Origin: Arcobacteraceae bacterium
GTDB lineage: Bacteria; Campylobacterota; Campylobacteria; Campylobacterales; Arcobacteraceae
Assembly (NCBI GenBank): GCA_023138835.1
Contig: JAGLOP010000006.1
Span: 62,001 to 126,000 of the forward strand
Direction: 5' to 3'
Length of the DNA stretch: 64,000 bases
Under the pieces are notes generated by a model. The model did no database searches and was not told where the DNA came from. It saw only the letters and a list, made by a program, of their open reading frames with translations. This document shows, piece by piece, positions 8,232-17,315 of the stretch. The translations under genes and the position numbers were made by a program. The first letter of the stretch is position 1. Each line of letters starts with the position of its first letter.

Positions 8232-10673
8232 ATGAATTATACAAGAATAATATACTCTTCTCTTTTTATTATTTTAACGGCTCTATTCTCTGGATGTGGA
8301 GGAGGTGGCGGTGGAACATCTGAAGGTTCTGCCGGCACTGCTATAAGTGGAATCTTTGAAGATTCACCTGTTAGCGGTCTTGAATATAGTTACGGTTCTA
8401 CAACCAGTATTACTGATGCTTCCGGTAAATTTACACATGATTCAGGAGCTGCTGTAACTTTTAATATAGGTCATGCCATCATTGGTACATCTTCATCATC
8501 AAATTTAAGTGGTTATAAATTTCCACAAGATTTGGCAGGTGTTGCTTTAGCAGATACAAATGCTTCAAAAGTTTTAAACATTGCAATATTTTTACAATCA
8601 CTTGATAGTAATAATAATCTTTCAGATGGAATTGATATAAATAGTACCATAACTAGCTGTTATAGTACTGGTGGCGATGCTAATTTAACATCTTCTACCT
8701 ATATACAAATTATGACTATTGCCGAACTAAATACTACAATACAAAATTGTAATGCTACTGCAATAGATTGGCTAACTGCACGGAATCATCTTGATAGCAC
8801 AATGATAGGTCATGGAATTGAACCACTATTAAATGTGCCAACTATTTCTAGCATTACACTTTTAGATTCTCCAAGTTTAAATGATACAAGTATAACATTT
8901 AGAGCAACTTTCAGTGAAAGTGTATCAAATATTGATATAAGTGATTTTAATACAACACTTACAGGTAGTGCTGATGGGATTATATCTTCTGTCAGCAGCA
9001 GTAGCGGCAGTAGTGTAGATATTACTGTTTCTAGTATATCTGGTGACGGTACTTTAAAACTTAATCTTAAAACAACACATAATCTAATAGACAGTCATAG
9101 TAATAGTCTAAGTGGTGGATATACAAGTGGTTCTACTCACACTTTAGATTTAGTTGCACCTCAAATAAGTAGTGTAGATATGCCTGCTAATGCAACTTAT
9201 AGCTCGGGAGTTAGTTTGGATTTTACAGTTAATGTTGATGAAAATGTAACTGTTGTAGGTACTCCAAGATTAATATTGGATATTGGAGGTACTGAAAAAT
9301 ATGCAGACTATAATAGCAGTGAAAGTAATTCAACTTCTTTAAAATTTAAATATATTACAGAAACTGGGCTAGAGGATTATACGGGAATAGATTTGAACTC
9401 AACAATAAGTTTAATTAGTAGCTCTATAAAAGATAATGCTACAAATGATATAAATACAACTTTAACTACTAGTGGAGTACAAGCTGGAATAAAAATAGAT
9501 ACCGCACCTCCTGTATTTCAAAATGATGATACACTTAGTAGATGTGAGAATAAAACTGATATAAATTTTGATATAAATGCAACTGATGGAAGTGCTATTA
9601 CATATAGTGTGATTAATGATTTAAACAGTAGTGAGTTTAATTATCTCAATAGTAATCAAACTATAGGAAGCTTTATAACTGCACCTAATTATGAATCTAC
9701 AACAAGTTATCAAGTTACAATAAAAGCCACAGATGCTGCTGGAAATGAAGCTAATCAGACAATTACTATAAGTGTGCTAGATAAAGACTATGAAGATAAT
9801 GACCTATATTTAAAATATGTGGTTTACGATAATAATCTTACCTCAGGAACTGTAAGTGATGACATAGCTTATATATATTTTAGTAAGAGAGTGGATGTAA
9901 ATGAAAGTGAACCTGCCGCATTAAATTTATCTAGTCCAATTAGTGACTATAATATCAATGTAGCAGGTTCAATAATTAATGTTACCTCTTCTACTTATAG
10001 TAATACATTATTTGATAGTCAAAAAATAATTATAGATACAGGATCAGAATTTGATGTAAATGGTTCATTGCCAGATACAAACTTATCAATTAAAATCTAT
10101 CAAATAAGAGATTGGGATGATGATGAAGACTGTAGATTTTATCCAACTGATTATAATCAGACTGTTGCTATCAAGATTGAGTATGTTCTAAAAACAGATC
10201 AAAATGATGGAGGATATGAAGATGATGGAGATAGAAATACAAATTTATTTGAAGATAAAAAATATTCTAGCGGTGTAACGCGTAACTATTCTAGAAATGA
10301 CACAAATGGAACAGTTATTGACCACATTATGCAATTAATGTGGCAAGATGATACAAATACAACAAAAGACTTTAATGATGCTATAACATATTGTAATGAT
10401 TTAAATTTAAGTAACTATTCTGATTGGAGACTGTCATCAATTAAAGAATTATCTACATTAATTAGTTATAACAGGCTTGATTCTAATTGGATTAGTGATA
10501 CTTTTATAAATCATAAAAATAAAAAATATTGGTCATCTACAAGTAATGATAGTTCCCCTGGTAATGGTTGGTATATAAATTTTGATAATGATACTAGTGA
10601 TACTGGCGGAGAAATTATGCATTTTATTAAAAGCGAGTTTATAAATGTGAGGTGTGTTAGAAATGTTAATTAA
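8232..10673 (+). CDS. Large surface lipoprotein with Ig-like repeats and C-terminal DUF1566 domain
   Basis: The N-terminus is a lipoprotein signal peptide with lipobox LFSGC, directly followed by a glycine run (GCGGGGGG) that may act as a flexible or Lol-avoidance linker. The 813 aa body is rich in Ser, Thr, Asn and Asp. It contains beta-sandwich or cadherin-like stretches, for example YQVTIKATDAAGNEANQTIT near residue 500. The last ~120 residues form a DUF1566 (Lcl C-terminal-like) domain with DHIMQLMWQDD, SDWRLSSIKEL and YWSST. An extracellular, possibly adhesive role is inferred from architecture. The following gene encodes a stand-alone DUF1566 domain and overlaps this one by 11 bp. Confidence 0.8.
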   Translation: MNYTRIIYSSLFIILTALFSGCGGGGGGTSEGSAGTAISGIFEDSPVSGLEYSYGSTTSITDASGKFTHDSGAAVTFNIGHAIIGTSSSSNLSGYKFPQDLAGVALADTNASKVLNIAIFLQSLDSNNNLSDGIDINSTITSCYSTGGDANLTSSTYIQIMTIAELNTTIQNCNATAIDWLTARNHLDSTMIGHGIEPLLNVPTISSITLLDSPSLNDTSITFRATFSESVSNIDISDFNTTLTGSADGIISSVSSSSGSSVDITVSSISGDGTLKLNLKTTHNLIDSHSNSLSGGYTSGSTHTLDLVAPQISSVDMPANATYSSGVSLDFTVNVDENVTVVGTPRLILDIGGTEKYADYNSSESNSTSLKFKYITETGLEDYTGIDLNSTISLISSSIKDNATNDINTTLTTSGVQAGIKIDTAPPVFQNDDTLSRCENKTDINFDINATDGSAITYSVINDLNSSEFNYLNSNQTIGSFITAPNYESTTSYQVTIKATDAAGNEANQTITISVLDKDYEDNDLYLKYVVYDNNLTSGTVSDDIAYIYFSKRVDVNESEPAALNLSSPISDYNINVAGSIINVTSSTYSNTLFDSQKIIIDTGSEFDVNGSLPDTNLSIKIYQIRDWDDDEDCRFYPTDYNQTVAIKIEYVLKTDQNDGGYEDDGDRNTNLFEDKKYSSGVTRNYSRNDTNGTVIDHIMQLMWQDDTNTTKDFNDAITYCNDLNLSNYSDWRLSSIKELSTLISYNRLDSNWISDTFINHKNKKYWSSTSNDSSPGNGWYINFDNDTSDTGGEIMHFIKSEFINVRCVRNVN

Positions 10674-11094
10674 AAAAATATTTATAATATTATTCCTAAA
10701 TATTATTGCGGTTGCAGATTTTATTAGGAGTGACATAGGCATAGTTGTTGATACAAATACCGGGTTAATATGGCAAGATAATAACACCGATACTTTATCA
10801 AGCTGGGAAATTGCTGTAACAGAGTTTGGTAGATGCAAAACACTTACATTAGCTGGACTTGAATGGAGACTACCAAATATTAATGAATTAAAAACATTAA
10901 TCAACTATGATACATCAGCACCAGCAACATACAATGAATTTGTAAATACTTCTTTAAACCATTATGTAACTTCCACAACATATATGCCAGACACAAGTAA
11001 AGTTTGGTATATACAATTTAGTACAGGTGAAGTTTTATATAAAGAAAAAACAGGAGAAGGTCCATATTACTACAAATGTGTATCTAATAGATAA
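10663..11094 (+). CDS. Small secreted DUF1566-domain protein
   Basis: The ORF track starts at a GTG (10654). The ATG at 10663 is preferred because it gives a clean signal peptide (MLIKKIFIILFLNIIAVA). The mature ~125 aa is almost entirely one DUF1566 domain, with TNTGLIWQDNN, LEWRLPNINELKTLINY and YVTSTTY. The domain resembles the C-terminus of the preceding lipoprotein, so the pair probably arose by domain duplication and acts at the cell surface. The gene overlaps the upstream stop by 11 bp, implying translational coupling, and converges with the fliT-like gene with two bases between stops. Confidence 0.75.
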   Translation: MLIKKIFIILFLNIIAVADFIRSDIGIVVDTNTGLIWQDNNTDTLSSWEIAVTEFGRCKTLTLAGLEWRLPNINELKTLINYDTSAPATYNEFVNTSLNHYVTSTTYMPDTSKVWYIQFSTGEVLYKEKTGEGPYYYKCVSNR

Positions 11095-11118
11095 TATTAA
11101 GAAAAAAATTTTTTAATA
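11095..11118. terminator. A/T palindrome between convergent genes
   Basis: The sequence TATTAAGAAAAAAATTTTTTAATA sits at the junction of the DUF1566 gene and the convergent fliT-like gene and is almost self-complementary. It could act as a bidirectional terminator, but it contains no G/C stem, so support is weak. Confidence 0.35.
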
Positions 11119-11363
11119 TCTTTACCTTTATCTAACTCTTTTTTAATATTGACACGGTATTCTTTTAAAAAATTTATATTTTTATAAAATAGTTCTGACA
11201 ATTTTTGTAAATCTAATAATTCCAAATCAAAACTTTCAGAGATATCAACATCAAGATATTTTTCAGACCATCTTTGTAGAGCTGGTGCTTTTTGATTATC
11301 ATCTAAAGAATCAATATAAGTTAATTCTTCTAATGCTTTTAGAGACCTGTTTCTTCTTTCCAT
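11097..11363 (-). CDS. Small flagellar-operon protein, possible FliT-like chaperone
   Basis: This 88 aa, highly charged, mostly helical protein (KDIKKFFS at the C-terminus) overlaps the 3' end of fliS by 25 bp. In many bacteria the small helical chaperone FliT follows fliS in a fliD-fliS-fliT operon. FliT binds the cap protein FliD and is poorly conserved in sequence. Position, size and coupling fit FliT, but no diagnostic motif was recognised, so the name is inference. It is the last gene of the minus-strand flagellar block. Confidence 0.55.
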   Translation of the reverse strand: MERRNRSLKALEELTYIDSLDDNQKAPALQRWSEKYLDVDISESFDLELLDLQKLSELFYKNINFLKEYRVNIKKELDKGKDIKKFFS

Positions 11364-11695
11364 GCGTCTATGAGTCCTTGTACTACTTTTGTAACTTGTG
11401 CAATTGCATTTAAATTATCATCAATACCAGCACTGAATAAAGTCTCAATTTGATATAAATATAAACCATCAAGATAATAAGCTACATCCCCACCGTCAAA
11501 GTCAAGTATATTTCTCATCTCATCAAAAATAGCAATAGATTTATTGATATATTCAAACTTCTCTTCTATATTACCCTCTTCAATTGCATTTTTTGTAAAT
11601 GAAAGGTATTTTAACAAGCCTTCATAAAGCTTTAATATCAACATATATGGGTCGTCAGTCACCGCTGCTTGTTGATTATATACATCTAGTCCCAT
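11339..11695 (-). CDS. fliS: Flagellin export chaperone FliS
   Basis: FliS binds the C-terminus of flagellin in the cytoplasm and prevents premature polymerisation. The 118 aa length is normal. Characteristic stretches are visible: DPYMLILKLYEGLLKYL (the family has a similar LIxxLYxGxLxxL), then INKSIAIFDEMRNILDFDGG and YLYQIETL. The gene lies 60 bp downstream of fliD and overlaps the fliT-like ORF, the classic fliD-fliS-fliT order. Confidence 0.93.
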   Translation of the reverse strand: MGLDVYNQQAAVTDDPYMLILKLYEGLLKYLSFTKNAIEEGNIEEKFEYINKSIAIFDEMRNILDFDGGDVAYYLDGLYLYQIETLFSAGIDDNLNAIAQVTKVVQGLIDAWKEETGL

Positions 11696-11755
11696 ACTTT
11701 ATCTCTCCAAAATTTTATATGTATTTATTATATTATATTTTAACTATAAAACTTA

Positions 11756-13339
11756 TTAGCTACCTGATATAGATTGATCTATCATCATTTTTAAACTTCC
11801 AAACTGAGCTTCCATAGTTGCAATCAATGAACCATAAGCTGCAAATTCTGCTGCCATTAGTTCATATTTACTGTCTAAAGCTTCTATCTCACTCTCTAAA
11901 TCTTCATCAAGTGTTGTTTTTCTCGATGTCATACTATCAGCATATTGACTTAATAAACCTTCATATCCATCAAGTGCATCAGCATAAGTATAAAGAAGTG
12001 TTCCTAAACCTTTATTTTCAGCTGTTCCTATAAATAATGCTTTTAAACTATCCAAATCATCTGATACTGCCGTATTAAAAATTGCTTCATCAATTGATAA
12101 AAATCCTGAAGTATCCAAACTAAATCCAAAATTAAAAATATTTTTATCACTGCTTGCACCATAACTATCAAACAATATATCTTTCATACTTGATTTCATA
12201 AGTCTTAATGATGATTTATCTTGAACTGATGAGTCTGTACTATTTAATTCCGCATCAATTAAAGTTATCATAGAATTATATTTTGATACCATATCATTAA
12301 CACCTGTTAATATAGTACTTGTATCTTGTCTTATAGTAATACTTGAATCACCTACTTCATTAGCTGTTATTGTCAAACTTCCCTGAGTTGTAATACTATT
12401 TGATGATACATCATAACTTACACCATCTATTGTTGCTTGTAGATTTTGTGCACTAACTACTGCACTTGTAAAACCCAAATCAACACCAGTTTGTGTAACT
12501 TCAACATCAGCACCATCTACTCTAGTAATTGCGAGCTTGCTATTAACTATTGAAGCATTAAAGTCTGCATGAGCATTAATCTCATCAGCCAACATTTCAT
12601 AACTTTTATCTTTAGTTGTAAAGTCTATACCATTTAAAGTTATTTTATCTCCAACATCATCCCCACCTACAATTTGACTAGTAGTTGATGAAATAGTAGA
12701 AGATTTAATTTCACTATTTATACCTATATTAACCCCTGTCTGATTAATAGTTAAAGCACTTGCAGTCCCACTTTCAGCACTTTTAATTATAAGTCTATAA
12801 CTACTATCATCAACCTGCTCAACAGAAGCATTAAAATTAGAATTATTATTTATATCTGTAGCTAATTCCTCATATGTTTTTCCCTCTGTAGAAAAATCAT
12901 AATCTGTACCGCCAATACTAATAGTTATCAAATCACCACTGTCATTTCCCCCGTCTACCTGAACTGTTTTATCAGCAAATGTCCCAGTCTGATATACATC
13001 TTTTTGAGCAAGTTGTGAAATAGTGATATTCGTAGTACCTTCAATTAAAGCACTTACATCATCAACATCATAATTTACCGCAGTTCCACTAGTAGTCGCA
13101 GTTTTCTGCTCAAAAGCATTTGTTGTGTTATCTAAAGATAAAGCTTTAAAACTAGTAATTAGTTCTAAATTTAAAGCATTGATCGCCAGCATAGTAGCAG
13201 ACTCTGTTTCCCAAGATTCTAACTTTGCTTCAATAGGCTCAACTGTTGCTTTTCTCTCAGCAGCTTTTAATTTATCAATTACTTCTTGACTTAAAGCAGC
13301 TGACCCACCACCTGCTAGTCCTAATACACCTTCAGCCAT
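11756..13339 (-). CDS. fliD: Flagellar filament cap protein FliD
   Basis: FliD forms the pentameric cap that folds incoming flagellin at the filament tip. The 527 aa protein has a FliD N-terminal region (LSQEVIDKLKAAERKATVEPIEAKL), a variable beta-rich middle with Thr/Ser-rich repeats, and a helical C-terminal region (ALDSKYELMAAEFAAYGSLIATMEAQF). Two internal stretches around residues 130-270 resemble each other (GDLITISIGGTDYDF and GDKITLNGIDFTTKD), which suggests an internal duplication. It lies 11 bp from flgK. Confidence 0.93.
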   Translation of the reverse strand: MAEGVLGLAGGGSAALSQEVIDKLKAAERKATVEPIEAKLESWETESATMLAINALNLELITSFKALSLDNTTNAFEQKTATTSGTAVNYDVDDVSALIEGTTNITISQLAQKDVYQTGTFADKTVQVDGGNDSGDLITISIGGTDYDFSTEGKTYEELATDINNNSNFNASVEQVDDSSYRLIIKSAESGTASALTINQTGVNIGINSEIKSSTISSTTSQIVGGDDVGDKITLNGIDFTTKDKSYEMLADEINAHADFNASIVNSKLAITRVDGADVEVTQTGVDLGFTSAVVSAQNLQATIDGVSYDVSSNSITTQGSLTITANEVGDSSITIRQDTSTILTGVNDMVSKYNSMITLIDAELNSTDSSVQDKSSLRLMKSSMKDILFDSYGASSDKNIFNFGFSLDTSGFLSIDEAIFNTAVSDDLDSLKALFIGTAENKGLGTLLYTYADALDGYEGLLSQYADSMTSRKTTLDEDLESEIEALDSKYELMAAEFAAYGSLIATMEAQFGSLKMMIDQSISGS

Positions 13340-13350
13340 AATTTACTCCT

Positions 13351-15564
13351 TTATCTTGTCATTCCAAGAATTGTTGCTAACATCTCATCAATGATAGTTA
13401 TCAACTTTGCATTTGCCTCATAAGCAGCCTGATATTTGATAAGGTTCATCATCTCTTCATCTTTATCAACTTTTGTTAACTTATCATAAGTTAACTGCAA
13501 AGATTCAGTTACTGCATCTTGTGTTTCTTTTTGAAAATCTATATTTTCTTTATTATCTGAAATTGATATTTTTAATGATTGATAAAACTTTGAAAAAGAT
13601 GTACCTTTCGTATCTGTCCCATCAATTACAATATCGGTTTTCCACTGCAATTTCGCTAGATAATCTAAATTATCTTGATTAAGTGTAGCTACTACACCCT
13701 CATTAAATTGTAAACTATCCACACTACTTCCAGTAAATAACGCCAAATCAACTCTTTGGTCTCTATAGCCTTCTAAAGATACATCAACGGCACTTTTACC
13801 ATAGATGTATTCTCCATCACTTGTTTCAACATATGATGATGAGATATCAGATAATGCAGCTGCAAACTGATCTAGTTCTTCTTTATATTGAGTAAAATAA
13901 TTTGAAGTTGAAGTTGTATTTAAATTATTAAGCATTGGATTTAAAGTACCTGATTTTACAGTAAGCTCTTTGTCAAATATCTCAAGATGTATATCGTCAG
14001 TTCCTTCTACACTGATGATTGAATTCTTTGTAACTTCTACCGACTCTCCACCTGTTATAGTAGCATCCACTTCATCTTTTACTACAATTCGTCCAGAAAA
14101 TTTACCTTTATCTCCATCTATATTCGATTCGATTATTAAATACCTGTCTTTATTTGCATCACCTGCATCATAGTCGGGATGGTCAGAACTGTTAGTTAAA
14201 ACTTTATCCCCATTTGAATCAATTACATATTGACCATTATATGCTGTTATTTGTGATGACATATCCGGGTCACTATTAATTTTAGCAACTAATGCCCGAA
14301 CTATATTATCTTTATCAACTGTTATAGTCTCATAAGTTTCAGGGTCAGTACCAATTGGCACATTAGTTATCGTATCTCCATGATGAATTGTAATTGAAAA
14401 TTCATTGTTCAACGTATATGTAAGACTGTCAAGTACCCCTTTTGTTGTTTCAACACCTTGGGCAAAATCAATTCCTTCACTTAAACTTTGTGATAAACTA
14501 TCTACATCGCCTTCTGTATTTACAAAAGTAATTTGAAGTTCCGATGATGATGATTTTACAATATCTGCTATTTCTCTATTGGGATATGCACTGTTCCAAT
14601 TTGATATAATATTAGCTTTATCTGTTATAATATAATCAATCGTTGCTTCCGCTGTGTCACCGGAGGCGGAGCTAGGTACAAGTGTTCCTAAAAAATTGAC
14701 TTGACCCGTAGCATCACCGGTTACTCTGACTGTTTGTATTTCTGCTGCTTTATCAGTATCATCCCAATTCGCAGAATCTACTAAACTACTCGTTCTAGAA
14801 CCATCAGCTTGTATATCTGCATACATATCTTTTTGGGGAATCTCTTCTGTAACTATATTTAGCGAATGAATATTATTTTCAAATCTTACTGCTGTCGTAC
14901 CGCTAATGCTTAATTCATAATTTAATGACCTGTCTATCTCTATATCTATATACTTTGCCAACTCTTGCTCTAATTGATCCCGCTTGTCTAATAAATCATT
15001 TGACGACCCAGATGTCAACATTTGATAATTAACAGTTCCTATATCATTTAAAAGTGAATTTACCTCTTCAACTTCATTTATTAAAGTATTTTTAGTTGCC
15101 ACTTCTCTTTGTTCAATACCTGAATATAATGTTTTTAAATCATCAACGATAATTGTTCCGGCATTTCTTAAATTATTTTTATATATTTCATTATCCGGAT
15201 TTGCTCTTAAATCTTCAAGTGATTGAAAATATCTGTCTAAGTCTGCTGAAAAACCACTATCTTCTGTTTCATAAAAAATTGATTCTATATCAGCTAACAT
15301 TGTTGATAACTCATCGTATTGTGATTGTTTACTAACAGAAGATGTCAAATTATCAAACATATAAACATTTGTAACTCTGGTTGTATCACCTATCTCAACA
15401 CCACGACCAGTAAGTCTGGCATCTACATGGGAAGATTCTTCAAGACCCACTACCCTTTTTTTGTATCCGGGAGTATTTTCATTTGCGATATTGTTCATCA
15501 CATTTTCAACTTGTTCTCTTGCTGCTGCTAATCCAGATGATGCAACATTAATCGTATTTAACAT
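13351..15564 (-). CDS. flgK: Flagellar hook-filament junction protein FlgK
   Basis: FlgK (HAP1) joins hook and filament. The N-terminus is diagnostic (INVASSGLAAAREQVENVMNNIANENTPGYKKR), as is the C-terminal coiled coil (MMNLIKYQAAYEANAKLITIIDEMLATILGM). At 737 aa it is longer than enterobacterial FlgK (about 550 aa). The extra length lies in the variable beta-rich middle, which is common in Campylobacterota. It lies between flgH and fliD on the same strand. Confidence 0.94.
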   Translation of the reverse strand: MLNTINVASSGLAAAREQVENVMNNIANENTPGYKKRVVGLEESSHVDARLTGRGVEIGDTTRVTNVYMFDNLTSSVSKQSQYDELSTMLADIESIFYETEDSGFSADLDRYFQSLEDLRANPDNEIYKNNLRNAGTIIVDDLKTLYSGIEQREVATKNTLINEVEEVNSLLNDIGTVNYQMLTSGSSNDLLDKRDQLEQELAKYIDIEIDRSLNYELSISGTTAVRFENNIHSLNIVTEEIPQKDMYADIQADGSRTSSLVDSANWDDTDKAAEIQTVRVTGDATGQVNFLGTLVPSSASGDTAEATIDYIITDKANIISNWNSAYPNREIADIVKSSSSELQITFVNTEGDVDSLSQSLSEGIDFAQGVETTKGVLDSLTYTLNNEFSITIHHGDTITNVPIGTDPETYETITVDKDNIVRALVAKINSDPDMSSQITAYNGQYVIDSNGDKVLTNSSDHPDYDAGDANKDRYLIIESNIDGDKGKFSGRIVVKDEVDATITGGESVEVTKNSIISVEGTDDIHLEIFDKELTVKSGTLNPMLNNLNTTSTSNYFTQYKEELDQFAAALSDISSSYVETSDGEYIYGKSAVDVSLEGYRDQRVDLALFTGSSVDSLQFNEGVVATLNQDNLDYLAKLQWKTDIVIDGTDTKGTSFSKFYQSLKISISDNKENIDFQKETQDAVTESLQLTYDKLTKVDKDEEMMNLIKYQAAYEANAKLITIIDEMLATILGMTR

Positions 15565-15617
15565 GTTATACTCCTTTTACTATTACACAGTTTACTACTA
15601 CAATTCTTAAAATTAGA

Positions 15618-16325
15618 TTAAAATGGCCACACCGTTTCAATAATTTTTGATCCCCAGCCTTTGTGATTAACATCATTTTCTTCACCGTCTTTTTGATATT
15701 TGACTTTTAAATTTGCCAACTGATGCGAATATACAGTATTTTCTGGAGTAATATCATAAGGACGGATAATTCCACTTATTCCTAAAAATTGTTTTTGACC
15801 ATCTATTAACATCTCTTTTGAGCCTTTAACAAAATAATTTCCATTTTGATAAGTTTGTTCTATGATAACTGAAACAGTTGTCGTAAACTTTTCATCTACT
15901 TTAGAAGTAGCAGAACCGGAAAATGAATTTGCCGTAGTAGACTTAAAACCAAATCCTATAGAATTATTAAGATTTTCTAATTTTGAACTAACTCCAGCAC
16001 TATTTAAACCTGTAGTAACAGGCGAAAATACACCGCCACCCAATGATGATGTGTTATCCTTGTCAACTGATCGTGAACCTTTTGAGTCATTTTGAAGTGT
16101 TTCTTGAACTATGACTTGAAGTATATCCCCAATTTGTAAATCTTTTTTATCAGCAAACAGGGATGCTCCTTGCCGGGAATACAATGAACCATTTTTTCTT
16201 TTTATAATTTTATGTTTTTTTGGAACCTGAAGCTCAGGCTTAGCACCTAAATCAATACTTGTACTAGACTGAGAACATCCTGAGTATAAAAAGATAAAAA
16301 TTAAAAGAAAAATACTATGTTTCAT
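15618..16325 (-). CDS. flgH: Flagellar L-ring lipoprotein FlgH
   Basis: FlgH forms the outer-membrane L ring around the rod. The 235 aa protein has a lipoprotein signal (MKHSIFLLIFIFLYSGC). Conserved stretches include ASLFADKKDLQIGDILQVIV, FTTTVSVIIEQTYQNGNYFVKGSKEM and IRPYDITPENTVYSHQLANL. It overlaps the upstream 140 aa membrane protein by 11 bp. Its partner P-ring protein FlgI is in the divergent operon at 19.35 kb. Confidence 0.94.
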   Translation of the reverse strand: MKHSIFLLIFIFLYSGCSQSSTSIDLGAKPELQVPKKHKIIKRKNGSLYSRQGASLFADKKDLQIGDILQVIVQETLQNDSKGSRSVDKDNTSSLGGGVFSPVTTGLNSAGVSSKLENLNNSIGFGFKSTTANSFSGSATSKVDEKFTTTVSVIIEQTYQNGNYFVKGSKEMLIDGQKQFLGISGIIRPYDITPENTVYSHQLANLKVKYQKDGEENDVNHKGWGSKIIETVWPF

Positions 16326-16737
16326 AACGACTTTCCACTATAAACTTTAGATCAATGGCAATTTTTATATCTTGTGCAGTTTGCTTCATCATAGCCTGAA
16401 CACCATATCTTATAAGTAAAGGTTCAATATCCGTATCATAATCACAAACTATAAAAAGTTTTTTTTCAATGATTCTAACACTTCTAATATTATTCTGACC
16501 CAATAAATCTACAGCTGTTTCAGCTTCTTTGTAAATTAATTTTTCCAATACACGAGCTAAATTAATTTTTTTATTTTTACCTTCAATATCAAGTTTTTTT
16601 ACAAGAGTATTATTCATCCCTTGAAACTTGTCACTCATATGTGTATAATAAGCATAAAACATCACTATTAACCCAATTACACTAAGTGTTTTGGCTGCTA
16701 ATCGTTTATAATTCTTACCTTTAACTACTAAAATCAT
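16315..16737 (-). CDS. Uncharacterised single-pass membrane protein in flagellar operon
   Basis: I do not recognise this family. The 140 aa protein has one predicted transmembrane helix near the N-terminus (LAAKTLSVIGLIVMFYAYY, about residues 13-31). A periplasmic domain of about 105 residues follows, with mixed helix/strand character and a run KLFIVCDYDTDIEPLLIRYG. It lies between fliL and flgH and overlaps flgH by 11 bp, which suggests a role tied to the basal body, perhaps motor or ring assembly. That role is inferred from position only. Confidence 0.65.
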   Translation of the reverse strand: MILVVKGKNYKRLAAKTLSVIGLIVMFYAYYTHMSDKFQGMNNTLVKKLDIEGKNKKINLARVLEKLIYKEAETAVDLLGQNNIRSVRIIEKKLFIVCDYDTDIEPLLIRYGVQAMMKQTAQDIKIAIDLKFIVESRYET

Positions 16738-16757
16738 ATGTTTTTAATATCCTTTAA

Positions 16758-17315
16758 CTACTTAATAACAAAAGTTGTAAAAAATAATTTTTTTACATTA
16801 TTTCGCTCAATCTCTTCATTTGATGATGTTGCCTCATTTACAATAGAATTAATTTCATCTATCATCTCTTCTTTTAACAATGCTTTACCACCCACGGTTA
16901 AAAGTTCTTCACTTGTTCTTGCACTGATTTGTGCAATTACCGCATCTACAATTTCCGCATTATTAGCTTCCATAATAGCTTCGATTGTCGGCTCTGAACT
17001 TTTAATAGAAAAAGATAGTTTCATAAGCTTTTCTCTACCTTTGGCATTTGTAATATTTAATACAAGATTTTCTATTTTAGCAGAAAAAGATCCTGCACTT
17101 TCTTGGGCTTTGGCCTCTGCTTCCATCTGCTCTTTCTTGATTTCTTCGGCTGACTGTGGTTTGTCCTCTAACATACCTTTTGAATATATAAAGTATCCTA
17201 TTGCACCAACTGCACCAATTAATAAAACAATAAGTACTATCAGTACTATCATTAGCATATTGCCACCTTTTTTTGCAGGTACTTCTTCTTTTTTTACTTC
17301 TTCTTCGTCAGCCAT
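16758..17315 (-). CDS. fliL: Flagellar basal-body-associated protein FliL
   Basis: FliL is an inner-membrane protein that surrounds and supports the stator units. The 185 aa protein starts with an acidic/lysine-rich cytoplasmic tail. One transmembrane helix follows (MLMIVLIVLIVLLIGAVGAIGYFIY, about residues 20-44), then a periplasmic domain with LENLVLNITNAKGREKLMKLSFSI-type strands and EEMIDEINSIVNEATS. Its start codon abuts the stop of the motE-like gene. A long plus-strand ORF opposite it is a shadow. Confidence 0.9.
   Translation of the reverse strand: MADEEEVKKEEVPAKKGGNMLMIVLIVLIVLLIGAVGAIGYFIYSKGMLEDKPQSAEEIKKEQMEAEAKAQESAGSFSAKIENLVLNITNAKGREKLMKLSFSIKSSEPTIEAIMEANNAEIVDAVIAQISARTSEELLTVGGKALLKEEMIDEINSIVNEATSSNEEIERNNVKKLFFTTFVIK

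Noticed and set aside
10533-10904. 123 aa minus-strand ORF over the DUF1566 genes
   Set aside because: Both plus-strand genes have clear DUF1566 motifs here.
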